Part shown: one piece after another, positions 1-12,100 of the stretch
Layout: the number at the start of each line of letters is the position of its first letter
Position numbering within the stretch: position 1 is the stretch's first letter
Source: Pagrus major
Lineage: Eukaryota; Chordata; Actinopteri; Spariformes; Sparidae
Assembly: GCF_040436345.1 (NCBI RefSeq)
Contig: NC_133234.1
Span: 13,780,446-13,844,445, forward strand
DNA: 64,000 nt
Direction of reading: 5' to 3'
Translations under genes and position numbers: made by a program
Notes under the pieces: model-generated
The model's input: the letters and a program-made list of their open reading frames with translations, nothing else
What the model was told of the DNA's origin: nothing
Database searches by the model: none

Positions 1-3000
1 CTGTCGTATGTAAGGACGCAAAGAAGGGCAAGAAACCTGTTGTGTGGGTTCCTTTTGATGTAAGCGTAAACATGAGCAATTATAAGCATTACCAGGTACA
101 AAGACATTTGGATCTCTGTCAAAAGGTTCACCCTAACTCATGTTTGTCTGCTAAATATAAAGCAACAGCCAGCAGCCCTTCAGCTCGGCCTCGCACTGTG
201 ACAGGAAATAGATTTCCTGGCTCCGTCCAACGGTTACAAAATCAGCCTAGGAGCTCCTTTTAAAGGTCACGAATTAACACATATTTTATTGATTCAATTG
301 AAACTTTATTAGAGACTCGGGGCCCTGATAAGACACGACATTCCACTAATAAATTGTATATAAAATCACAATGAGAGGGACAAAAATTTAAATTGCATTT
401 AGAGACCGTGATCCAAAACCCCTCTGTAAAAAGTAAGGAACAAAAATGTAATGAGCAAGCCTCAAAAAGAAAAAATGTCCTCTCTAGGGCCAAAATGGTG
501 CAAAAGGAGGACAAGATCAGGAGGCCCCAGTTTGATGTCTCATCCCCACTTTTATATCCTTATCCTTTTAATGTACATTTTGTTATTTAACCAGGAAGCC
601 CCTTGAGATTTAAAATCTCATCTTCGAGGAAGACCTGACCAAGATCTCACACCACAGAGTTACAGAAATGTTTCAACAGAGCAAGTCAGAAAGGAGCTCT
701 TGAAGCTTCTCTCGTCTCCGAGTCTATTTTTGGTTCACCAGTTAGAACAAATCATCAGTTCTAATTCAAATCTTCCTGTTTGCGTCTCAGCTCAGAATCC
801 CTAAAATTTAGGAACGACACACACAAAAAAGACTTTCCAGGTCCAAATGGTTAGTTTTGTCTGTGTTTCTATTGACAATGAGAGCACGGTTCTGTCAGAT
901 ACAGATCAGCACAGCTTGCAGGTAGAAAACCACAAGTTTCCTGTGCTTTTGCCTCTAGCAGCCTTCAGCAGTTTGTGAAAGGCTGCAAGTTTCAATTTGT
1001 CACCAGAGACATAACTTGCCCTCCTACTGGAAAAAAGTATAATGAACTCCACTTAAAGCCAGAGGTCCTGCTTACCTCCTACAGTTCTCTGACATCACAC
1101 AACAGTGGCACGTTGACCTATTCCTTTATAAATGGAGGATAACTCTTCAGTCTTGAAGATGCTGAATGTTACTTTATGTGGAAGAGTAACAAATTCCCAG
1201 GGTTAAGACAAACGAACAAAAACACAATGCAAATCATGCAAACGACATGAATCATCCAAGTAAAATCTGCCAGGATTTTTATTGCCTTCAAAAAGATTTC
1301 ACAAGTTGAGCAGCTGAAATAGAATCAAACGGAAAATGATACAATAGGCACTGACCCAGCATCACATTACTGCGGTTTATAGTCAACATTCCTACGGCAG
1401 CTTGTGTAAGCTGGCAGCCTGACCAGTCAGGCAACAATCTGCCGTGTCGAGTCCAAGTCTTGTTTATCTTCCCTGGTATCAGTTTGCAGAATCAACTCCC
1501 AATTAAAGGATTAGTGTCGCCATGTCCTGTAATCAAAGTAAAATGTAGTGTGACTGTAGGGCATTTCATTGAGGAATAATATCCTGTATCTGGATTGTGT
1601 TTTGTGTGTTTGTGTTAAGTCCGTTGCTGATGACAGCCGCAATAAAGGAAGTGTCTAATAACAAGTTTATCTTGTAGTGAAGTTTGAAAAAGTGTTTGGT
1701 GGAGCCTATAGTTTGGCAGTTTAAGATCTAATCTGAGGTTTTTAGATTTTTTTTTATTTAACAGTGCTCTAGGTAGCTCTAGTGTCTTTTAAATCACTTT
1801 AAAAGGCTTATTATCAGATGGCCTCTCTATAAATGTCGTGGTAAAATTTTAGGGGGTGTTTTATGTTTTTTGAGTAACACTGTACTTTATTCTTGACTTG
1901 CACTGCTCTATTTTCTATTTTCAGCCTGTTTATTCACACAGTACCATGTATTTTATTGTTGTATTTCTGTGTTTGTTCTTAAGCACTTTGGATGAATGAA
2001 TGAATTAAAACCCAGCATTACATTCATTCATTCAGACCTTTATTCAAGACTTGGGGTAACAATCGACGGAGGCCCTCATTTTCAGTGATGCCGAGCATGA
2101 ACAGAGACATCAAGCAAACCAACAAAAAGCTTTGTTCTGAAAAGTGCTGTACAATAAGGGTATTTAAACTGATATGCAAAAATTGTGATGAGTTGAGCTT
2201 ATAAGGATTGAAACTGAATTCCGGTCCACCATTTCATCCTGATATCAAAGTGGCAACAGACAATATAATAACATTTACCGCTGCTGTTTATTCAATCATT
2301 TAGTGTAACGGATCACCAGTTGACCTTCCTTTTCCTGGTTGACCTGCAGGCAAAATTGTATAGTGATAGCGAGATAAATAGGGACCCAATATCAAAGCAG
2401 ATGGTGACATTTTTCTATATCCGTTACCTTTTGTGATCAACATTTCATAATGATACGTTGAAGCAGAAAAACTTCTCTATTGCCAGTTGAAGCCAGTTGT
2501 CTATGTGGACCTGGATGCTGTGTCATGGAGCAGGAGTCATGTTGCATGCTCTCTGCTGTGTAACCCCCCTCACAGTTTAACACCTCATTTGCTTGCTCAG
2601 GACACCTGTATTTTGATTGCAATGTCCTGAAGACAGAGGCCCGTGGTCATGTTACACGTCACCCCCATACTGATATAGTGATGTATACACAATGGGCCCC
2701 CTCCCATTGCATGTCCCTCCTACTCTATATCACTGACTTAAACCATCCTGGGACACTTTGTCACCTTCTCCTCACTTCTGGACTTAATTTGAAAATGGAC
2801 GCACATTTTTAATTGGACAACTCGCCATAAAATACTGTTTGTTTGTTTTTTAAATTGCCTTAGGGACTTCAGGCCTGGAACATAAAGGTAGGATGATTTG
2901 ACAAAAGTTTAACACACGAATTGTCAAATGGCAAGCTTTTATTCTTAGTCATCCTGAGTACTTTGATCGAGTCTCCTGATATTAATTAAATACCTAATGC

Positions 3001-3150
3001 AAAAGAACAGAATTCCTATTAATATTCTGTGACTTAGTAAAGATAGCATATAATAGAGCTTCACCATTTAAATATAGCGAGACATCACTGAGACTGCCAT
3101 GGACCGGTTTCCGCTTTCTCAAAACTTGGTTGTTTCAGACAGAAGAAGAT
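1..3150. other. No supported gene; AT-rich DNA upstream of the first carbonic anhydrase
   Basis: Only short reading frames without recognisable domains are present. The segment at about 585-660 (aaccaggaagccccttgaga followed by aaatctca) looks like a degraded dispersed repeat. The stretch from about 3045 (catataatagag) may be the core promoter of the carbonic anhydrase gene that starts at 3191, but there is no direct support. Confidence 0.5.
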
Positions 3151-3190
3151 GCAGTGAGATTGATAACTGGTTTTCTTTTTCCACCTGAAG

Positions 3191-6100
3191 ATGCATCTCT
3201 CCTCCATTCTGCTGTTCCTGAGTGTGGGAGCCTTGCTAAAATGTGGTGAGTAAAACACATCACTTTCTACTGAATTGATTCTTCTGTATTGGTGACTTCT
3301 ATCCATTTCTGCTTCCTGTAATATCCACAATCTGTCTGGATTATAGGTGAGGATACACCAGCTCTCCCCCCTACATCGTTTCCATTCTTCAGAGTAACGT
3401 GCCCTTCATTTAGGATGTGAACTACTGACTTTCTCAAATTTTATTAAATACACAAAATTAAGTAAAGTTGAGAAAAAAATCATCCAGCTTGACATTTATT
3501 AGAGTGATGGAGGAAGCACTCAGATCCTTTATTTAACAGTAGCGACATAACAATGCTGTATGAAGGTCCTGCATTCAAAATCCTACTTACGTACAGAAAA
3601 TATGGATGGAGCATACAGGCTGGAAAAGTGTGGCCAATGCTGAGGTGCCTTAAATCTGCGTTATTTCTAATACCCAGCAAGGAACAACTCCAGTGGTTGC
3701 AAAAAGAAGTCCATTTTATGTAAGCTTATAAGAAAATGACCGTACTTCTCACTTGATTTATTAGCTCAGTAAACAGTCTCAGGCAGGACAGTTTTTATTC
3801 ACAAAATGCCAATATTTTGATTCACTTGGCTCCTGCAGTATTCGCAGTATTCACAGTATGCTGGCTATATTTCTGTTTCAGCTGCTGGAAGTGAATGGTG
3901 CTACACTGGCTGTGGTAAGTAAGGACAGGTGTCTGACCTAGTGAAAGATTTGGTCTGCTTCAGTAAGTGGTTTTAACAGCACCTCTGCTTTTCATAGAGC
4001 ACACTCCGTCCCACTGGGGAGATGTCTCCTCTTTCTGTCTTGACAAAAGGCAGTCACCTATTGATATCGCCACCGGCTACGTTAAGACCGACCCTAACCT
4101 GCTTAACTTTACCTTCGTCAACTTCACCTCTCAGAATGTCATCAAGTCCATCACAAACAATGGACACACAGGTACACAAACTGAGTCTAGGAAGGGCACA
4201 AAGACATTTGAATGATGATCAAAATGTGTTAAACTTCTCTCCACTCGCACTGTAACTGCATAAACACTCCTCCATCTCTCCCATGCACAGTGAAATGCAA
4301 ACTGGCGGAAGATGCAGTCGAAGTGAGTGGAGGTGGACTGAATGCAACATATTCTGCACTCCAGTTTCACTTTCACTGGGGTGATAAAGAACATCATCCA
4401 GGTTCAGAGCACACAATTAATAGGCACAGATATCCAATGGAGGTACATTATTGTTCATTCACTATAAACAACAAGTGTTCTTTTTGTGTGTGTGTTTCTT
4501 GCTTTGTCTCATCACTTCATGTAATCTTTTGTAGATGCACATTGTCAGTCTGAAGAAAGATCTCACTGTGCAGGGGGCCAAGGAGGATTCAGAGGGAATT
4601 GCTGTTCTTGGGTTTTTCATAAATGTACGTCCTACACTTTATATTATTCCAAAGAAAAGTCTTTTATAACTGCTAATCTTTCAATGATCCTTATCAGAAA
4701 CGCTTTACATTAAGGTCCTTATATTATAATTTCTTATAAGATGCTTATTAACATTAATAGGACTATATAAGTGTTAATAATAGCATAATAAATATATTTA
4801 TTGTCAGATTATAAGACGCTTGTGTGAAACTTGTTGATGGCCAAAAGTTTCTTATAATCATTGACCATAGCATTACAAACATGTTTATTGAGTTTAAATA
4901 ACTTACCTATTAAGTCACTGGTTAACACTGGGTATAATGGCCATCATTAATAGATGATAAATTTATACTTAAAGTGTAACTCTCGCCAAAATGCAACCTA
5001 GGCTTTTTTTGTGAATGTACCTGAGTCAAACCTTCGTGTAAAAGCATAATTACGACGAAAAAGCCACTTTTAAGATCTACTGTATTTTCGTTTTTGCTGT
5101 TTTCAATTGCGTGCTAGGGGCAAAACACTAAGACGACTCGACACGACATGAAACTTTGCTCATAAGTATCACCAGGGTCTCTACACATGAACACGAGCAT
5201 TGAGAACATTGTTTGTGTACACAGAGTTTACTAAAAAAGAAGGTTTTTGAACAACTCACATTAGCAGTAGCTTGTTCCGCACACCGCCGTCCTGCCAGTT
5301 GAGAAGCATAGATCCCCGATAGCCTATTGTCTTCTGGCAACAACTATCCACGCAAGATCTCGCCTGACTTTTCCGGCTTTTGATTTTAGTATTGTTTCTT
5401 ATATGAGGCTCCTTTTTCAACTTCAAGGTCAATATTGTTTTTCGCTAACGACAAAACAACGAATTATCCGTGCATTTATATGGAACTAAGCTTTAGGAGC
5501 TTTCCACCTTTACTTTCCATGTTACGTCGCACTCGGGGATGCTTCTCGACTGGCAGGACGGCGGCGAGCGGAACAAGCGACTGCTAGCGTGAGTTGTTCA
5601 GAAACCTTCTTTGTAAACTCTGTGTACACAAACAATGTTCAAAATGCTCATGTTCATGTGTAGAGACCCTGGTGATACTACGAGCAAAGTTTCATGTTGT
5701 GTCGAGTCTTCTTAGTGTTTTAAGAATAGCGATTTTGATGCTACCGTAGTTGCCCCTAGCACGCAACTGAAAATGAATTTGACCCAAAAACGAAAATACG
5801 GTAGATCTTAAAAGTGGCTTTTTCGTCGTAATTATGCTTTTACACGAAGGTTTGACTCGGGTACATTCACAAAAAAAAAAGCCTAGGTTGCATTTTGGTG
5901 AGAGTTACACTTTAACTGTCTGTTTCACTGGTAACAAACAGTGAAGTTCTTTATCAAGCAATGAATATAAAGTTGCAACTCATAACACTGTAAATGATAA
6001 ATAAATACTGTGTCAATAAACATTATTTGGATGGCCATATTAAAATCACAACAGATGTTTATAAACCTTTACATTGCTTAATAAATAATTTATAAAGCAC

Positions 6101-9100
6101 TTCATTGTTTATTAATAGTGACATAACTATTAACTAAAATTTAAGTAATACATTTACCATTTATTTATGATGGTTATTATAAAGTATTAGTGTGTTAAGG
6201 TCCTTGTAATAAATGTAATTAACTCACCAATGATGTCATTGTTAAACCTTTCCAAAGCTTTTTGTTGCTTTCTTTGATTAATACATACTTTATTATGCAT
6301 TTATTAGCGCTTTGCAGTTATTAGTTGTTAACCAAGATTTTTGCAGCTACCAGATCTAAAGCAAGAGCAACAGTTTAATTTGCAAAAACTCAGTTTGCTC
6401 TTTGGAAGTAGGATGAATGTAGGAGTAGATGTAGGAGAGTTAATGTGCATATAATCAAACTGTAACAGTGAATATAATTGTGTCTTCTCCCGAAAGGCAA
6501 CAGAAGATGGGGACATGTCAGGACCATGGAGCACGCTCACATCTTACCTGGCAAACATCACAAGTGTAGGTAGGTCGATGCTGTTCTCTTGTTTTTCATT
6601 CACAGTTCATTATAGCAGGTTGCAGTGATTGAACTCAGTGGCGGTTGCAAGGTGGATCAAGGAGGGGCCATGGTTACGGTATGTACTCTATGTGTATGTC
6701 TTGGCATCAGCAGGTGACTTTTAAAGATTGAAAATCAGGTTCACACCTTACTCAAAACAATCTTTCAAATTCCTTAAGCGTATAGTGAGATACGCTTGAG
6801 TCAAACTCAGTGCCAACAAAGTTGAGTAAGGACGTGTTATGCTGTGACCTTGTACACCAGCCATGAGACTTGTTATCCTAATGTATGTCACTCATGTGCT
6901 CAGACAGGTTCTCCGTGTTGTATCTCTTAGTGTGTTTTCACACTAAACAAAAATATAAACGCAACACTTTTTCATTTTGCTCCCGTTTTTCACATGTTGT
7001 TCAAAGATCAGGAAAGATTTTTTGTCCACACAAAAGGCTTTATTTTTATTTATTTAGCAGAAATGTAATAAAATGCACTTCTCTTCTTTGCTGAGTTTAA
7101 AAAATACACTTCCTGACCACTCATGGTTATGTCGGCAAAAGCTCACATGATGTTACTCCTTTTTGATCCTGGTATCAAACCTGGGACATTTTTAGTTTGC
7201 ATTTAAATCAACGACTTTCATATAATTAGACTTTTTTGTTATTTAACACTTTCACAGACGCTGAAGTTAATATAACCCATGCCATCTCTATCAACGACCT
7301 GATTGGAAGTGTAGACTTGACAAAGTTCTACAGATACATGGGCTCCCTGACCACCCCTGACTGCAACGAAGCTGTTGTGTGGACAGTTTTTCAAGAGCCT
7401 ATCAACATCAACAAGAATCTGGTGAGTTGGGCCGCCTGGACACCATTTGCCAGATAAGAGGAGGAAAGGCCATCTTTATTGGTAACAATTAAATCTAATA
7501 ATGAGCAAAGAAATGTAAAAGCTGTAAGTAGAGCCTAAACTGGAATTTTTTAAGTGGGTTTAATCAATATTTTTATAGTAACGACAATGTATCGGATGAC
7601 AATGTGAAGAGGGTCATTTGTAGGGATGAACTTACGAAAAAATGATCACTTGAATCTGGAGCTCCCCTTGGCTTTACGGAGCTTTATAGTGTTTAAAAGT
7701 CCAACCCTGCATCTTTACAGTTTTGGTTCACTCTCACCACTCCCATACAGTAGCTTCATGGGCAGCTGTGAGACTCCCCTAAAATCTCTCTGTATACCAC
7801 CTAAAGAGCCAGGAGGTGGTGGATACCAAAAATAGAAGTAAAAGAGGGTGAAAATTGGACACAAATGCGACAACAAATGAACAATTATGAAGCTTCCAAG
7901 TTTACCATATCAACTTTGTTAGTCAGTTAGCATGTCAGTTGCCCCTGAAGAGCCAAAAGAAAGAAAAATTGATAAAACTAAACACGCTCAACACAAGGGT
8001 TGGACGGTGCGAGATTTTCATGATACAATAACCTGACTCAGACAATGTCATGGTTTCAGGGTACATGGTATGTGATATAACATGATAACTATGATCCGTT
8101 ACAATCAGCCTCTAAAGGAATGAACTCAGACAGTTGTCTTGTTTGAACACTTTTATCATAATTTCACATAATATGATGATAAAATGATCTAAAATTCAAA
8201 TATTTTAATAAAACTAACATGTTAGACTTCAATACTGTAAATCCTGCAAATGTATGAACTGTCAATTTTCATTCCAAAGTACACCAAGAAAACGGTGCAC
8301 CACTGCACCCCTATCTGTAAAATATTGTACATTGATAGAAGGAATCAATGGAGAGAAACACTTTTTTGTCTTTTTTTCACATCTGACATATAACTAGTAA
8401 ACACTCCTTGAAAAGGGACCAAAAGAAAATCACCATCAGATTAAGGTGAATTGCACACTGACAGTGGACAATCTGCTGCACTAAAGCCAACACATGGGTA
8501 GCTAATGCTAAATTCTCTTGTATATTGATTGTTAAGAAGTGTTCATTGCAGCCTATTTTACATCAAACAAAGGTCCTTTTAAGCTGCAGCTCCTACATTG
8601 ACCTACTTTACTGGTACAGTCGTGAACGCGATGGTTAAGTGTCACTTGATTGACAGCAAAGGCAGACACCTTCCCCCACCCACTGACACATTGATGCTGT
8701 GTGACAATACGTGACAATACGCACTGAGCTACATTCAATTTGAGTTGTGTGAGGAAAATACTGGACGGGAAGTGTTGTTATTTCTGTGTCCATTTAGGTT
8801 TGGATAGGAACTCACTGTTTAGTCATACTGTAGAGCAAAGTCAGTAAAAGCTCTGATGACCTAAGACAAATGGAAAAAAAACAAACCGTTCCACAGGTAG
8901 CCACTGATGGATGCAGGCGAGCGTCACCACAGAACATACAGTAGAGTTCCAGTGGCACAGCATACCGGTACATGCTGGTTTCTGTTTTGATGATCATGTT
9001 TGATAATCAGTTTTATTTTCTGTTGACGGTAGCGACGAGACAAACTATTGGACAAACTCCATGTGACTGTGTGGGGACAAACATTTGAGTCATTTGAATG

Positions 9101-12100
9101 CTGCAGAATGTCACGTTATCTTTCTCCATCTTATCTACCTGACAGCCATCAGCACCTGGCTGATAGTGGGGTGCACATGTCTCCGCATGCAGTCATACAC
9201 CTGTTGAGTCACCAGATGCAGGCTGCAGGTGTTTGACCTCCACTTCAGTCATACAACACATTAAAAAACACGCGAAACTGTGAGTCATGTTGACAGCAAC
9301 AAATAAAATACGCCAGAAGTAAGGGCTCAGACATTGCCAGGACAATTTAATTGCATTATATTACTTTTTCTGTACTGAATAATTGAGGTATGTAGATTTC
9401 TTTTGGTAATCTTCCGGGAGGGAAATTCTTCAGAAAAAGCACAGCATTCTGATTGGTTAACAATTTGAATTTTGTGTACTTTCGTGCCCTGTGCAATGCT
9501 AAATCAGTGGAACCTGTGTCTCTGCAATGATAAATCACACAGTGAATGAGCAATCAGTTGTGACTCACTAAGGCAGTAGCCTAAAGCTGTCATAAAAACC
9601 AGAATCCAGGACAGGATTAATGCTCTGGCTGACACCAAACTATTGTAACTTAACCATACAGGTAAAGTATGTCCACACCCAGACTCGAAAGGTTCATGTC
9701 ATAAGCCATTCATGCTGCCTTTTCAAGGCGGGAATATAGTGTCATTATTTTGTTCTGCCTCAGTTGACTGGCGATGATTTATGTAACATGATTTCAAGCA
9801 AAAAAACACAATGTATTTATCGCCTTCCACTATCGTGTTGTTGTAGTTACCGTCTTTGCCAACATGTATGGAAAGAAATTGCCAAATTAGTCACCAAGAT
9901 GAGTCTTCAGTGAACACCCCACCCTGAAAACGGCATCCCTCTCTGCGAGTGATAGCCAGACAGGGTCTGCTATTTACTGATGCTGATTGTGTGATGTAAT
10001 TTGGAGCAAAAAACATCTTTGTCACTTTCCACGATGCATGGTGTGTCAGGATCAACACTTTCTAACAGAATCCATATGATTTATAATCGGTCAGCGGATA
10101 CATTTTTAGATTAACAGATGGAAGCTGGGGGGGAAACACTTAAGAAATAACCACACAGATCTCAGCATTATGATTTGTACCGTCACAACTCTTTTGATAT
10201 TACAGTGCCGGCATGCTGTATGAAATGACACACTGGAGTGGCTTTTTGCTGTTTAGTGTGAAAATGTAAAGGTGAACCTTCGCTGCGGCGTTATTGTGGA
10301 ATCTCTGTCTGAAAAGGGCTTTAATCTGTCTCTGCTGCTGAGAAATTCTACAACTCATTAACAACTTCAAGTATTTTTGTTTGTTGTATATCTGTTGGAA
10401 AAAACATGTGTTTGTCTTTGTTTTTAGATTCAACTGTTTCCCATGAAGACATCACTCAGCAATGTTTATCGGCCTACACAAAATCTTAATACACGTCAAG
10501 TGTACGCCTCCCCTGCAACTCATTTACCTCCCGGTGAGTTGGAAAATACAGTATATGGTCCACAACACGTATGACTCCAATGACACATTAAAAATGACTT
10601 GTTCTATTATTCTTTAGGTCACTCGTGGTGCTATGATGATCACTGTAGTATGTATCCTTTTTAAAAATCAGATGTCTGGACAGTTTCCAAAAATTGCTGT
10701 TTTAAATGGGACTAGTCTTGAAAATGTTGGTTTTCCTCTCTCCCTTCAGGTTACAGTCCGTCTTATTGGCACGTTCTGCCTCACTCCCACTGCGGCGGCG
10801 AACGCCAGTCACCCATCAACATTGACACCAAGACGACCGTGGAGGATGAGAATCTCGATGACTTCACCTTTACAAAGTTTGACGACAAACATGCCATCAA
10901 GTACATCACTAACACAGGCCACGCAGGTTTGAATATCTCCCTCAGGCCAGTTTTAGTTAATATTCATCGAATTTTAGTTTATTGATATTAAAGTTTATTA
11001 TTTCACAATGAAAATTGTTGTTGACAATTTAAAAAGGCAAGTCAACATTACAATTGAGAACTTTAGATCGATGGTTACATGTTTTTGTAAACTGAGCAAA
11101 TTTCTGTGTGTTTGTTCATGATATTTTCATTTTTAATTAATCATTAGCCCCTACCTAGTTTTTTTTTTTACACTTCTCCTTGTGTTCTCCCACAACTCCC
11201 AGTGAAGTGTGTCCTGAAGGAGGATATGGTGGAGGTGTCAGGGGGAGGTTTGGAACATGTCTACTCCACCCTTCAGTTCCACTTCCATTGGGGCTCACAT
11301 GAGTCGGACGGTTCAGAGCACACAGTGGATTCAAAAAGATACCCTATGGAGGTAGTCATAAGCATTGAACTCCTATGTTGTTGCTGTGAAAATATGTTTT
11401 TTCAATAGATTAGCCGTTGCCTGTGTGTATCACATATCATTAATTGTGTCTTTGTCCAGATGCACATAGTGAACAAGAGGAAGGATTTAACACTGGAACA
11501 GGCAGTACAGACTCCTGATGGCCTGGCAGTGCTGGGATTCTTTATTCAGGTAACATTTAGTGCATTACACTACTTATGCAGGAAGTCAGTATTTGTCATT
11601 CAAATACATACTACAGTATATAATAATTACAACCAGGGTCTGACTGTGTAGTGTGTTCACAGATGTACAGGAGTACTACTGCATATGTGAAAAAAGTAGT
11701 ATAAAGCCTTTTGTGGCTCCAGAGGAAGCTGCATGTACTCTGATAAATAGCCTCCAGTGATGTCACTCAGTGGCTGAATTGCATCGTGGGTAATGTAGGC
11801 GGCAGTTTTTAAAAAGGAAGAAGAATGCGTTGAATAAAAAAAAAGGTGATATCTCTGGTTCTGCTTTATCGATTTTGATAAATAGTTTTTAAACTGTCCG
11901 TAATGAGTCCCAACAGTGTTATAGGACTGCAATGCCAGACCAGTTGACTGCTTGTTAAACCTTTAATATCTTTGTCTATTTTCCAGGTCACGGATTCGAC
12001 CAAAAGCGGCGGCGGTTCAGAACACCACGAGGTCAGTGGCAGACTCGGGATGTTTGAGGGGCAGGGGTTGGGGGAAAAATGGGTAGTGGGGCAGCAGCGC

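Larger units (their letters stand above)
3882..10533 (+). other. Carbonic anhydrase domain 1 of the fused gene (exons 2-8)
   Basis: Starts with the WCYTGC exon and ends with exon 8 (10428-10533), which encodes [16 protein letters not shown] and NTRQVYAS, the usual last strand of the fold. In the single-domain neighbour the matching exon goes on into a hydrophobic tail and stop. Here it instead meets a consensus donor (g|gtgagt at 10534). All catalytic residues are present: H86, H114, H116, H140 and the [14 protein letters not shown] stretch. Intron 5 is enlarged by a 947-bp foldback element and intron 7 is 3.0 kb. Confidence 0.8.
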
